Below, piece after piece: positions 52,346-60,937 of a stretch of DNA of 64,000 nt. Within the stretch, counting starts at the first letter, position 1. Every line of letters starts with the position of its first letter. The notes below the pieces were generated by a model. It was not told the DNA's origin. It was given only the letters and a program-made list of their open reading frames with translations, and made no database searches. A program made the position numbers and the translations under genes. This stretch comes from CAMYLY01 sp036397755 (GTDB taxonomy: Bacteria; Gemmatimonadota; Gemmatimonadetes; Gemmatimonadales; GWC2-71-9). Location: positions 1-64,000 of the forward strand of contig DASWII010000020.1 in NCBI GenBank assembly GCA_036397755.1, in the 5' to 3' direction.

Positions 52346-53815
52346 ATGTCGATCCTCACTCGCTACATGCTTCGGCTGCACGCCGTACCCTTCGTCTTCG
52401 CTTTCATCGCGCTGACGGGGTTCATGTTGCTGCACCAGGTCGCGCGTCGCATCGAGTTTCTGCTTGGCAAAGGGCTCCCGTGGACCGTTATCGCCGAGTT
52501 CTTCGCCCTCACGTTGCCCTACCTGATCGCCATGACCCTGTCGATGTCGGTGCTCGTGGCCGTGTTGTACGCCTTCAGTCGTATGATGGACGATCAGGAA
52601 ATCACGGCGCTTCGTGCGGGCGGCATATCACTGGGTCAGCTCATCCGCCCTCTCCTCCTGGCCGCGACCGGCGTGGCCATCGTGGCGTTCCTCTTCAGTG
52701 ATCAAGTCCTGCCCCGAACGAACCATCGCCTGCGCACCCTGATGACGGACATCTATCGCGCCAAGCCGACGTTCTCGCTCAAAGAGCACGTCGTCAACGA
52801 GGTGCAGCGTGGCCGGTACTTCCTCCGCGCGGCACAGATCGACCCGGGATCCTATTGGCTGCACGATGTGGCCTTGTACGACCTCCACGAGCCCGATCGA
52901 TCCCGCGTGATTTACGCGGACAGCGGGCGCATCGAGTTCGCGCCCAACCAGGAAGACATGCAGCTCACGCTGTTCGACGGCACCATACACGAGTCCAGCC
53001 AAGACGACCCCGGCACTTTTCAGGACATCGAGTATGCGCGTCAAGTCTTGATGATGCGAGGGATCGGGAGCGAGTTCGTGCGGCGCGAGGACGACAACTA
53101 CCGGGGCGACCGCGAGATGGGCACCTGCGGTCTGCGTGACGTCGTGCGCCAAGCCCAGCGCGACCGCCGAGTGGCGAGCATCACCGCCGTGGCCATCCGA
53201 CGCAACACGTTACGGAGCCTGGTGGGGTTGCCCGAGCTGCCCGCGGACACCGCGCTCGGAGACCCCGCCCCCGGGGCCTATTGCCAGGCCATGGAGTGGA
53301 TCGGCAGCTTCGTGCGCCCCGCGGAACTCCAGGCTCAAGAGGCCGGGGCAGTACGCCGGGCCCCCACGCGACCGTCCCAATCCAGCGCTTCCGTCACGCT
53401 CGATGCGCGACCGGGGCCGACCAACCGATCCGGTGAGACCCGCGTTCTCCTGGACCGGGCGCACTCGGCACGGATTCGGGGTGCCGTGTACGCCGTCGAG
53501 CTTCACAAGAAATGGTCGATCGCGGTGGCCTGTATCATCTTCGTCATCGTCGGAGTGCCGATCGCCATGCGCTTCCCCCGGGGAGGGGTTGGGCTCGTCG
53601 TCGCCGCGAGTATGGTCGTGTTCGCGATCTACTACATGGGTCTGATCGCGGGGGAATCACTTGCCAACAAGCTCATCGTGAGCCCGCCCGCGGCGATGTG
53701 GGCGTCGAACGCCCTGATGGCGGCGCTCGGCCTCATCGGCCTGTGGCGCATTCGGCGGAGCGGCACGCTCCCACGCAGGGCGTTGCCGCGCGGCGGCGGA
53801 GAGGCAGTTTCATGA
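52346..53815 (+). CDS. lptF: LPS export permease LptF
   Basis: A 489-residue member of the YjgP/YjgQ family. With LptG and the ATPase LptB it extracts lipopolysaccharide from the inner membrane. Three helices at the N-terminus include LTRYMLRLHAVPFVFAFIAL and LPYLIAMTLSMSVLVAVLYAFSRM, with the DDQEITALRAGGIS coupling helix. The periplasmic jellyroll spans about 130-260. Three C-terminal helices follow. Between jellyroll and the fourth helix is a long, Pro/Ser/Arg-rich insertion of about 90 residues (from NTLRSLVGLPELPADTAL to RVLLDRAHS) not usual in the family. It overlaps lptG by 4 bp (ATGA). Confidence 0.93.
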   Translation: MSILTRYMLRLHAVPFVFAFIALTGFMLLHQVARRIEFLLGKGLPWTVIAEFFALTLPYLIAMTLSMSVLVAVLYAFSRMMDDQEITALRAGGISLGQLIRPLLLAATGVAIVAFLFSDQVLPRTNHRLRTLMTDIYRAKPTFSLKEHVVNEVQRGRYFLRAAQIDPGSYWLHDVALYDLHEPDRSRVIYADSGRIEFAPNQEDMQLTLFDGTIHESSQDDPGTFQDIEYARQVLMMRGIGSEFVRREDDNYRGDREMGTCGLRDVVRQAQRDRRVASITAVAIRRNTLRSLVGLPELPADTALGDPAPGAYCQAMEWIGSFVRPAELQAQEAGAVRRAPTRPSQSSASVTLDARPGPTNRSGETRVLLDRAHSARIRGAVYAVELHKKWSIAVACIIFVIVGVPIAMRFPRGGVGLVVAASMVVFAIYYMGLIAGESLANKLIVSPPAAMWASNALMAALGLIGLWRIRRSGTLPRRALPRGGGEAVS

Positions 53816-54897
53816 AGCGGTGGGTACTGGATCGCTATCTCCTCCGGGAGTGGTCCAAGATCTTCTTGTTCACCGCGTTGGGATTCCCGCTCATCGTCAT
53901 TCTGTTCCAACTCACCGACAACCTGGCATCGCACCTGGCACGTGGGTTGACCCCCGCCACGATCGCATCAGCCTATTTCTTCGATCTGCCGAACAACGTG
54001 TTTCAGGTGTTGCCGGCCGCAGTGCTGTTTGCCACCGTCTTCAGCATCGCCGCCATGGCGCGGCATTCGGAAATCGTGGCTTCGACCGCGGCCGGCCGCA
54101 GTTTCCGGCGAACGATGGCCCCGCTGCTGCTGGTCGCGGCGGTCGCGGCGGCGGCTGGACTCGTGATCGGCGAACTCGCCCCCAATGCGTCACGCCGTAA
54201 GCTCGAGATGCTGGGCGAGATTCGCCGGTCGAACGAGTCCAGCCGCCACAACTTTGTCTACCGCGCCGAAGAGGGTTGGAGCTACGGCGTGCGTAGTCTG
54301 AACATCCCAGAGCGCCTCGCCACCAACCTCGTGATGGAGCGCGAGGGATCCAGCACGGAGTATCCGACCCTGGCGATCCAGGCACGACGGGCGTCATATG
54401 ACGACAGCGCGGGGCGATGGACACTGGTCGATGGACGCATGCGAATTCTCGGCGGCACGGCGTCGGAGATCCAGACATTCGGATTCGACTCCATGCGCGT
54501 GCGCCAGTTCACCGAGACGCCCGAAGATCTGCTGGTGGAGGAAAAACGTCCGGAAGAGATGCGGTACACCGAGCTCGGACGATATATCGCCGCTCTCGAA
54601 CGCTCCGGTGGAGACGGGCGCAAGTTGCGCGTCGGGCAGGCCCTCAAGATCGCGGTGCCGTTCACGTGCATCATCATCGCCCTTTTCGGGGGCCCGATGG
54701 TCATGACCACTCCTCGTGCCAGTGGAGCGGCGGGCATCGCGATCAGTCTGGGTACGACCATCGTGTTTCTCACCTTGGTGCAACTCTCACGCGCGCTCGG
54801 CACCAGCGGACTCATGAACCCGACGGTGGCGGCGTGGATTCCCAATGCGGTGTTCGGCGTCGTCGGACTCGCGTTGTACGCGCGGGTGCGCACCTGA
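53812..54897 (+). CDS. lptG: LPS export permease LptG
   Basis: A 361-residue YjgP/YjgQ family protein, the partner of LptF. It has six membrane helices in two sets of three around a periplasmic jellyroll (about 140-240). Characteristic segments are LDRYLLREWSKIFLFTALGFPLIVILFQ (in parts), the coupling helix near ARHSEIVASTAAGRSF, and IIALFGGPMVMTTPRASGAAGIAISLG in the fourth and fifth helices. The ATG shares ATGA with the lptF stop, as in many lptFG operons. No lptB or lptC is in the window. Confidence 0.94.
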   Translation: MKRWVLDRYLLREWSKIFLFTALGFPLIVILFQLTDNLASHLARGLTPATIASAYFFDLPNNVFQVLPAAVLFATVFSIAAMARHSEIVASTAAGRSFRRTMAPLLLVAAVAAAAGLVIGELAPNASRRKLEMLGEIRRSNESSRHNFVYRAEEGWSYGVRSLNIPERLATNLVMEREGSSTEYPTLAIQARRASYDDSAGRWTLVDGRMRILGGTASEIQTFGFDSMRVRQFTETPEDLLVEEKRPEEMRYTELGRYIAALERSGGDGRKLRVGQALKIAVPFTCIIIALFGGPMVMTTPRASGAAGIAISLGTTIVFLTLVQLSRALGTSGLMNPTVAAWIPNAVFGVVGLALYARVRT

Positions 54898-55020
54898 CGC
54901 TTCGGCCCCGCCGGACGGGCCTTGGACGTTCCCCCTCGATGGCACCTGGCGACCGCCGACGCTACCTTGCACGCGGGTCGCCCTACGCCGTCATCCCGTT
55001 CCCCAACCTCCGAGACAGCA

Positions 55021-56475
55021 ATGCAGTCGTACGGATTGTGGTCGATCGTGCCCCCAATCGTGGCCATCGCGCTGGCCATCCGCACCAAGCAGGTCTTCCT
55101 TTCGCTTGGCTTGTTTGTGTGGCTCGGCTGGACGATCATGAGCGACTTCAATCCCGTGACCGGACTGATCGCGTCCGTGGACACGTTCTTGACGTCCGTC
55201 ACCGACGCCGACAACGCGCGAACCCTCCTCTTTAGCGTGCTGATCGGAGCCATGATCACGTTTACCCAGGCGTCGGGGGGGATGGGGGGCTTCGTGCGTT
55301 TCGTCGAGCGCCGTGGTATCACCGATTCTCGCCGCTCGGTGGGGCTCGTGACGGTCCTCGTGAGCATGGGGGTGTTCCTCGAGTCCAACTTCGGCCTCCT
55401 GGTCTCGGGTGCGGTGGCGCGTCCGCTGTTCGACAAGTGCCGGATCTCCCGCGAGAAGCTCAGCTACGTCATTGACGCCACCTGCTCACCCAAGTGCATC
55501 CTCATCCCGCTCAATGCGTGGGGAGCGTACGTCATCAGCCTGCTCATCGCGCAGGGTGTCGAAAACCCCGTGCCGATGCTAATCGCCGCCCTGCCGCTCA
55601 ACTTCTACGCGATCTTCGCCATCGTGCTGGTGCTTGTCGTGGTTCTCGCCGGCTGGGACATCGGGCCCATGCGAGCGGCGGAACGACGTGTGCGGGAGGA
55701 GGGCAAGCTGCTCCGCGACGGTGCCAAGCCGATGGTGGCGACGGAAGTGGCCATGGCGGTGGCGAAGGAGGGCGTCCCGCTGCGGGCTGTCAACATGATC
55801 GTCCCGATCGCGACGATGGTCGCGATGGTCCCGGTGGTGTTGTGGATCACGGGTTCGGCGGCAATGGCGGCGAACGGCGAGACCGGGAGCATCCTCGGCG
55901 CGATCGTGAGCGGGAGCGGATCGAAGGCGGTGCTGTGGGGGGTGATCATCGGCCTGCTGGTTGCCGCCGTCGGCTACCGGCTGCAGGGCATCATGACGAT
56001 CGGCGAGGCCAGCGAGCAGCTCATTCGCGGCATTCAGGGTCTTGTGCCCCTCGTGATCGTCCTGTCACTCGCGTTCGCGATCGGCGCCACGACGCGCGCG
56101 CTCGGCACCGGGGTGTACGTCGCACAGGCCGCCCAGGCAACGCTGCACGTTGGCCTGATTCCCGCCTTGGTCTTTCTGCTGGCTTGCTTCATCGCGTTCA
56201 GCACTGGTACGTCCTGGGGAACGTTCGCCATCATGATCCCCATCGTGATTCCGATGGTCGACTTACTGGGCCTCCACGCGCCGTTGATGCTCGGTGCAGC
56301 ATTGGGCGGCGGGATCTTCGGCGATCATTGCTCGCCGATCTCCGACAGCACGATCGTTGCGTCGATGGCCTCGGCCACGGACCACATCGATCACGTAAGG
56401 ACCCAGCTTCCGTACGCCCTGGTGGCTGCATTCGGCGCGCTGATCCTGTTCCTGGTGTTCGGATTCGCCCTCTAA
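55021..56475 (+). CDS. NhaC-type Na+/H+ antiporter family protein
   Basis: A 484-residue inner-membrane transporter of the NhaC superfamily with about eleven to twelve membrane helices. It starts MQSYGLWSIVPPIVAIALAI, the usual opening of this group. Other landmarks are MGGFVRFVERRGITDSR, GVFLESNFGLLVSGAVARPL, CSPKCILIPLNAWGAYVISLL, FSTGTSWGTFAIMIPI and ALGGGIFGDHCSPISDSTIV, where charged and Ser residues line the ion path. Substrate is not certain: members exchange Na+/H+ and some exchange amino acids or malate/lactate. It lies 123 bases after lptG with a weak GAGA ribosome site and converges on the M24 peptidase. Confidence 0.88.
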   Translation: MQSYGLWSIVPPIVAIALAIRTKQVFLSLGLFVWLGWTIMSDFNPVTGLIASVDTFLTSVTDADNARTLLFSVLIGAMITFTQASGGMGGFVRFVERRGITDSRRSVGLVTVLVSMGVFLESNFGLLVSGAVARPLFDKCRISREKLSYVIDATCSPKCILIPLNAWGAYVISLLIAQGVENPVPMLIAALPLNFYAIFAIVLVLVVVLAGWDIGPMRAAERRVREEGKLLRDGAKPMVATEVAMAVAKEGVPLRAVNMIVPIATMVAMVPVVLWITGSAAMAANGETGSILGAIVSGSGSKAVLWGVIIGLLVAAVGYRLQGIMTIGEASEQLIRGIQGLVPLVIVLSLAFAIGATTRALGTGVYVAQAAQATLHVGLIPALVFLLACFIAFSTGTSWGTFAIMIPIVIPMVDLLGLHAPLMLGAALGGGIFGDHCSPISDSTIVASMASATDHIDHVRTQLPYALVAAFGALILFLVFGFAL

Positions 56476-56477
56476 GG

Positions 56478-56516
56478 GTCCCGCGGAGGCCCCAGACCCG
56501 CTGATCATCGCGGGAC
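56478..56516. terminator. inverted repeat between convergent genes
   Basis: GTCCCGCG (56478-56485) and CGCGGGAC (56509-56516) are perfect 8-bp arms with a 23-base loop. They lie between the antiporter and the end of the M24 gene, and the right arm falls in its last codons. It could stop transcription from both sides, but there is no T-tract. Confidence 0.4.
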
Positions 56517-57680
56517 GATCAGTGCCATCTGGGGCTCGACCGGACTCACCTCAGGGCCGTTCACCGCCAACAGCACGTTGACCTCCGACCGCACCCCGAA
56601 CTCGCCGGTCAGGTAGACTCCCGGTTCGATCGAGAAACCGACGCCGATCAGCAGTTCCCGTGTGTCGTGCGTCTCGAAGTCGTCCAGATGCGGCCCTGCG
56701 CCGTGCAGCTCCGCCTCGATCGAGTGTCCCGTCCGGTGCACAAACGCCTCGCCAAAGCCGCGACTCTCGATCACCCCACGCGCGACCCGGTCCAGGTCTC
56801 CGCCGGACACCCTGGCGCCGGTGGCGAAAGCGTCACGCAGTCGCTGAACAGCCGCATCTCGCGCATCCCGCACGGCGTTCCATACCTCGACGATCCGCGC
56901 ATTCGGATCGTGACTCGCAACCCCCATCCACGTCTGATCAGCCCACACGGTGGTCGGCGTCGCTTTGGCCCATAGGTCCACGAGCACCACGTCGCCAGCC
57001 TGGAGCAGGCGGTCGGCTCCGGCACGCGGTTCGTAGTGGGGATCGGCAGCGTTGGGCCCGAATCCTACGATCGGCGGTTCCTCCGTGCTCAGGCCTGCCC
57101 GTTGCATCGCCGTCAGAACCTCGGCCTGCACCGCCGCTTCGCGCGCCGCCCCCACCTGCCCCACGACCCGCGCGATGGTGTCCCGCGCGATCGCAGCGAT
57201 CGCCTCGGCAGCGTGGCGGTGGTCGACCTGCTCCTGCATCGACCAGCAAGCGGCGAACTGGGTCACGAGGGCGTCGGACGGAATGATGACGGCGCCCATG
57301 CGCGTGAGTAGTTCCACCAGGCCCGACGGAACCAAGTCGAGATACGGAACCGCGTTCTCCGGGGAGACCTCCATCGCGATGCGCCGTCCGCGTACCAAGG
57401 CCTGCAACCGATGGTGGAGCTGCTGCCAGGTGGTGTAGACATCCACCTCGCCGGGGAAGTCACCCAGCGCCGGGCGATCGATGTTGTGGGCGATGAGTTG
57501 CGCAGGCCCGACCGCCGGAAGCCAGAGGAACACGCGACGCGTCACCATTCCGTGCGCAGACAACAGCCGGTGGGCAATCGGGTTCACGCCGTGAAAGTCG
57601 TACACCAGCCATCCGTCGAGCCCTCGCTCCCGCAGCGCCTCACTCAACACCCGCTCGTCCAACTCCGCCAAGCCACTCAT
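56505..57680 (-). CDS. M24 family metallopeptidase (Xaa-Pro aminopeptidase-like)
   Basis: A 391-residue protein with a creatinase-like N-terminal domain (1-150, LRERGLDGWLVYDFHGVNPIAHRLL in parts) and a pita-bread catalytic domain. The five metal ligands are all in place: Asp in VLVDLWAK, Asp in WADQTW, His in VHRTGHSI, Glu in FSIEPGVYL and Glu in VRSEVNVLL. This predicts a two-metal Xaa-Pro aminopeptidase or dipeptidase, cytoplasmic since no signal is seen. The ATG overlaps the stop of the V4R-like gene by 4 bp, so they are coupled. Confidence 0.92.
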   Translation of the reverse strand: MSGLAELDERVLSEALRERGLDGWLVYDFHGVNPIAHRLLSAHGMVTRRVFLWLPAVGPAQLIAHNIDRPALGDFPGEVDVYTTWQQLHHRLQALVRGRRIAMEVSPENAVPYLDLVPSGLVELLTRMGAVIIPSDALVTQFAACWSMQEQVDHRHAAEAIAAIARDTIARVVGQVGAAREAAVQAEVLTAMQRAGLSTEEPPIVGFGPNAADPHYEPRAGADRLLQAGDVVLVDLWAKATPTTVWADQTWMGVASHDPNARIVEVWNAVRDARDAAVQRLRDAFATGARVSGGDLDRVARGVIESRGFGEAFVHRTGHSIEAELHGAGPHLDDFETHDTRELLIGVGFSIEPGVYLTGEFGVRSEVNVLLAVNGPEVSPVEPQMALIVPR

Positions 57681-58312
57681 GTCTCATCGTCCTCGCCGAG
57701 GGTGTCCGTTGACCACACACATCGCTTTGCTCCGGTGTGTTCGCACCGTTCGTGCAGCACGGCGCCAGGAAACCCGGTCAGCTCCGTAAGGAGCCAACCC
57801 AGCGCCGCGCCGAAGAACACGCAGGGCTTCCCTGCCCACGGGGTGGAATCTCGCGCGAACGACGGCACGGCGCGCACCGCCACGACCCGCGTCGTCACCT
57901 CGAGCGCCAGCGCATCGGATGCCAGCCGGCGCACCGCGCGAAACGCCAGTCCGCTCCCGACCATACCCGGTATCGCGTGGTGCAGACTCCGGGCCGGAGA
58001 TGGGCGTGCGAGCAAGTGGCTCGCCGCGAGCCGTCCCGCGTCGGCATACAGGAGGTCCGCATCAGCCCGCCGGCTGCACAGCGTCAACAGGCTGGCGATG
58101 TCAGGCGCTGCAACGCTACCGCCGTTGTGCGCGAGGGCCCGGTACCGGGAGATCTGCTGCGCCACGGTCCGGCTCGTGCCCAGCCGCTTCGTCACCAGTT
58201 CCCGCTGCACCTCCTCGGGATCATCCTGCTGAGGAGTGTCCAGCGCTTGCATCGTCTCGAGCAGACTCAAGGCGACGACGGCGTGAAAACGCACGGAAGT
58301 TGCATCGGTCAC
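57677..58312 (-). CDS. hypothetical protein with a V4R-like C-terminal region
   Basis: A protein of about 211 residues. The N-terminal half is helical (HAVVALSLLETMQAL, then a charged segment). The C-terminal part, FFGAALGWLLTELTGFPGAVLHERCEHTGAKRCVW, resembles the end of V4R domains, which finish with a Cys-x5-Cys-type metal or ligand site (C-E-H-T-G-A-K-R-C). V4R proteins bind small hydrophobic molecules and sit in regulators. The assignment is tentative. The start is taken as GTG 58312 since no ATG lies nearby and the next gene is divergent. It is coupled to the M24 peptidase by a 4-bp overlap. Confidence 0.6.
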   Translation of the reverse strand: MTDATSVRFHAVVALSLLETMQALDTPQQDDPEEVQRELVTKRLGTSRTVAQQISRYRALAHNGGSVAAPDIASLLTLCSRRADADLLYADAGRLAASHLLARPSPARSLHHAIPGMVGSGLAFRAVRRLASDALALEVTTRVVAVRAVPSFARDSTPWAGKPCVFFGAALGWLLTELTGFPGAVLHERCEHTGAKRCVWSTDTLGEDDET

Positions 58313-58420
58313 GTACGGTGTCGCTGCGGTAGATACGGGCGCGGAAGTTAGCGTCGGACCAAAACAGGAGCCACCCCTCCCTGTTGCCTCGTTCGGTCGG
58401 TCCGGCGATTCTAGGTCACC

Positions 58421-58984
58421 ATGACCGAGAATACCCGACGATCGTTTGAGGCCGAAGCGCTGCCCCATTTGGACGCGGTGTATCGGGTCGCCCTGCGTCT
58501 TGCCGGCGACGAAACCCAGGCGGAGGATCTCACACAGGAGACGATGCTGAAGGGGTATCGCGCCTGGCCCGGATACCGCCAGGGGACCAATGCCCGTGCA
58601 TGGCTTCTGACCATCCTACGCAACACGTTCATCAACGAGTACCGTCGCGACCGCAGAGCCGGATACACCATCGACATCTCGGCGATCGAGGAGTTCACGG
58701 TGTTTCGCGACGTGCAGGACGCCGACCCCGAGGGGTCCTTTTTCTCTCAACTCGTCGATGACGACGTCACCCGTGCCATCGATGCCCTTCCCGATGAGTT
58801 TCGGGAGACACTCGTGCTCTCGGACATCGAGGGACTACCCTATGCTGAGATCGCTCGGATCACCGACGTCCCGGTGGGCACCGTCAAGTCAAGGCTGTTT
58901 CGGGCTCGTCAGGCCCTGCAGCGGGAACTGTACACATACGCGGTGGATATGGGTTACATCGCGAAGCGGGAGGCACGCTCATGA
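58421..58984 (+). CDS. ECF sigma factor, RpoE/SigR-like
   Basis: A 187-residue extracytoplasmic-function sigma factor. Region 2 spans about 10-80 (ALPHLDAVYRVALRLAG, AEDLTQETMLKGYRAW, NARAWLLTILRNTFINEYR), region 4 about 120-175 (ALPDEFRETLVLSDIEGLPYAEIARITDVPVGTVKSRLFRARQ in blocks). The linker YTIDISAIEEF and the NEYRR region resemble the SigR/SigH group that responds to thiol stress. It is followed, with a 4-bp overlap, by a zinc anti-sigma factor of the RsrA type, which supports a redox signal. The target genes are not known. Confidence 0.93.
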   Translation: MTENTRRSFEAEALPHLDAVYRVALRLAGDETQAEDLTQETMLKGYRAWPGYRQGTNARAWLLTILRNTFINEYRRDRRAGYTIDISAIEEFTVFRDVQDADPEGSFFSQLVDDDVTRAIDALPDEFRETLVLSDIEGLPYAEIARITDVPVGTVKSRLFRARQALQRELYTYAVDMGYIAKREARS

Positions 58985-59244
58985 TCGATGAGCCTCGCGA
59001 CGTCGACTGCCACACGGTTATCGAACGGCTCTATGAGTTCCTGGACGGCGAGCTTGACGACGATCGCGCCGCACAAGTCCGTCACCACCTCGAGCGCTGC
59101 GCGAAGTGCCTGGGACTTTCCAACTTCGAGGCAAGCTATATTGCGTTTCTCGAAGCTCGCGCGCGAGGCCAGGGAGCGCCGCCGGACCTCAAGCGGCGTA
59201 TCCTGAATCAACTCCTGCTCGGCGACGACTCGGCGAACGAGTGA
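58981..59244 (+). CDS. zinc-containing anti-sigma factor, RsrA-type
   Basis: An 87-residue anti-sigma factor. It has the zinc-binding ZAS motif: Cys in DVDCHTVIERLYEFLDGEL and then HHLERCAKC, giving Cys-x(about 25)-His-x3-Cys-x2-Cys. These match the ligands of RsrA (Cys11, His37, Cys41, Cys44), which releases SigR when two of them form a disulfide. The YEFLDGEL helix is shared with RsrA. There is no membrane helix, so it is a soluble redox switch. It overlaps both the sigma gene (ATGA) and the DUF92 gene (GTGA). Confidence 0.88.
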   Translation: MIDEPRDVDCHTVIERLYEFLDGELDDDRAAQVRHHLERCAKCLGLSNFEASYIAFLEARARGQGAPPDLKRRILNQLLLGDDSANE

Positions 59245-60011
59245 CCGACCTCGCGGCCGCCGTCGCACTCGCCGTGTTGCTGGCGCTGCTTGGCCATCAC
59301 TGGAGGTGGCTCACCCAGCGGGGGGCGATCGCCGCCGCCGCGATCGGCACACTGATCTTCCATAGTGCCGGTTGGCTCGGCGGACTCATGCTGGCATCGT
59401 TGTTCGTGAGCGGGAGCCTGCTCACCTATCACTCGTCGGGCGGCACTCTCCCCGGAGATCAGCGGCGGACAGGCCGCGGCGCCGCGCAGGTCGTCGCGAA
59501 CGCCGGCTGGGCGGCCACAGGCGCCGCGCTCATCCGCATCTCCCCGCCGCTCGGCTGGGCCCTGGTGGGGGGAGCCCTGGCCGCCGCTCAGGCCGACACG
59601 TGGGCAACGGAGATCGGATTGCGCAGTGGCGCGCGCCCGCGCATGATCACCACCGGACGCTCGGTGACGCCAGGCACGTCCGGCGCGGTCTCCGCCGTCG
59701 GTTCGGTCGGTGGGGTGCTCGGGGCTGGGGTCTTGGCCGCGATCGCCTGGACCGGCCTGACGTTCTCGCTCGGGGCGTGGACCTTCGTGGGCGGGGTCGT
59801 CGGTTTCACTGCGGACTCCCTTATCGGGGCAACCATCCAGACCCGCTGGTCGTGCCCGTCCTGCCGTGCGACGTTTGAGCGCCCGGGACGCCATTGCGGT
59901 CGCCTGCTGGCGCATGACCGCGGGTTGCGATGGGTGGGAAACGACATGGTGAACGGGCTGGCGACAGGGTGCGGGGCATTCGTCGCCGCGGCTGGGCAAC
60001 TAACGATGTGA
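59241..60011 (+). CDS. DUF92 family membrane protein
   Basis: A 256-residue protein with six to seven membrane helices, of the DUF92/TMEM19 family. Plant members (VTE6) phosphorylate phytyl phosphate; bacterial members are mostly uncharacterised and may be CTP-dependent lipid kinases. Typical segments are QADTWATEIG, GTSGAVSAVGSVGGVLGAG and GFTADSLIGATIQ. A short Cys-rich stretch (WSCPSCRATF) with a later Cys could hold a metal. The start is a GTG that shares GTGA with the anti-sigma stop; the ORF upstream is the anti-sigma gene in another frame. Cotranscription with the sigma factor is likely. Confidence 0.88.
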   Translation: MTDLAAAVALAVLLALLGHHWRWLTQRGAIAAAAIGTLIFHSAGWLGGLMLASLFVSGSLLTYHSSGGTLPGDQRRTGRGAAQVVANAGWAATGAALIRISPPLGWALVGGALAAAQADTWATEIGLRSGARPRMITTGRSVTPGTSGAVSAVGSVGGVLGAGVLAAIAWTGLTFSLGAWTFVGGVVGFTADSLIGATIQTRWSCPSCRATFERPGRHCGRLLAHDRGLRWVGNDMVNGLATGCGAFVAAAGQLTM

Positions 60012-60066
60012 CCGCGCATCGCCTCCCGCGTGCATGCTGCGATTCCCGGCTTGGTGGGCGTCGAGT

Positions 60067-60099
60067 CCGGCGGGACGGCCGCGACCTGAGGGACCCGCC
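60067..60099. terminator. weak inverted repeat between DUF92 and ccmD genes
   Basis: CGGCGGG (60067-60073) and CCCGCCG (60093-60099) could pair with a 19-base loop between two convergent genes. The 60012-60135 gap holds nothing else. Confidence 0.25.
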
Positions 60100-60135
60100 G
60101 AGTTCGTCGACGGCCAGGACCTCCTGGGACGGGAC

Positions 60136-60246
60136 CTAGCGGAGTTTGCGGCTCCGATAGAACAGCATCGCCGCGTATCCCACCACGACGACCGCGGTCA
60201 CGATGTACGCCGCCACCATGTAGGCCCCATTGTCAGGATAATTCAT
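60136..60246 (-). CDS. ccmD: heme exporter subunit CcmD
   Basis: A 36-codon gene. It encodes MNYPDNGAYMVAAYIVTAVV and then VVGYAAMLFYRSRKLR, a single membrane helix followed by a basic end, the standard form of CcmD. It stabilises the CcmABC heme-release complex. It lies at the end of the ccmABC operon and overlaps ccmC by 14 bases. The short length, Asn/Tyr-rich start and RSRK-type C-terminus match the family. It is easily missed by gene finders. Confidence 0.88.
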   Translation of the reverse strand: MNYPDNGAYMVAAYIVTAVVVVGYAAMLFYRSRKLR

Positions 60247-60937
60247 GAGCGGCCTCTTCCAGGCGGACGTCCTCCAGCACAGCAAGCCCATAGCGCACCG
60301 TCAAGAATCCGCCGTACAGCAACGTGAAGACAGCAAGCGACATGAGCAGCGTCACGAGCATGACCCCCGGCAGCGAGGGCGCTTCTGGCTTCATGATGAC
60401 GGGTGCGGGATGCAGTGTGCGAAACCAGTACACCGTTAGATGGATGAAGGGCACCAACGCCAGCGCCATCACTCCCAACACCGCTGAGTACCGAGCCCGA
60501 ACCTCATGGTCCGCTAGCGCGCCTCGGAGCACGAGGTATCCCACGAACAGCAGAAACAGAAACAGCGTTGATGAGAGCCGAAAATCCCAGGTCCACCACG
60601 TACCCCAGATTGGCTTGCCCCAAATCGGCCCCGTGGTCAGCATGGCGACGGACAGGGCAACGCCGACTTCCGCTGACGACATGGCCAGCAGATCGAGGCG
60701 ACGGTCACGCATAAACAGGTATCCGACGCTCAAGAGCCCGCACACGGCAAAGGCGAGGAGCGACGCCCATGCGACCGGCGCGTGGACGTAGAAGATCTTC
60801 TGTGCCGGACCCTGAAACCGCTCGATGGGCGTGAACATCAATGCCCGTACGTAGACGATCACGAGGCCGAGCAGCGCGACTACGGTCAATACAGTTCCGC
60901 GTCGCACGGTTCGCAGTGCTCTCTCACGTCTCGTCAT
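60233..60937 (-). CDS. ccmC: heme exporter/heme-handling protein CcmC
   Basis: A 234-residue membrane protein with six helices. It has the heme-binding tryptophan-rich motif WGTWWTWDFRLSS and two periplasmic His, in IFYVHAPVAW and VPFIHLTVYWF. These residues present heme to CcmE in cytochrome c maturation. It overlaps ccmB by 4 bp and ccmD by 14 bp. It is shorter at the N-terminus than the Escherichia coli protein, which is normal in other phyla. Confidence 0.95.
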   Translation of the reverse strand: MTRRERALRTVRRGTVLTVVALLGLVIVYVRALMFTPIERFQGPAQKIFYVHAPVAWASLLAFAVCGLLSVGYLFMRDRRLDLLAMSSAEVGVALSVAMLTTGPIWGKPIWGTWWTWDFRLSSTLFLFLLFVGYLVLRGALADHEVRARYSAVLGVMALALVPFIHLTVYWFRTLHPAPVIMKPEAPSLPGVMLVTLLMSLAVFTLLYGGFLTVRYGLAVLEDVRLEEAAHELS

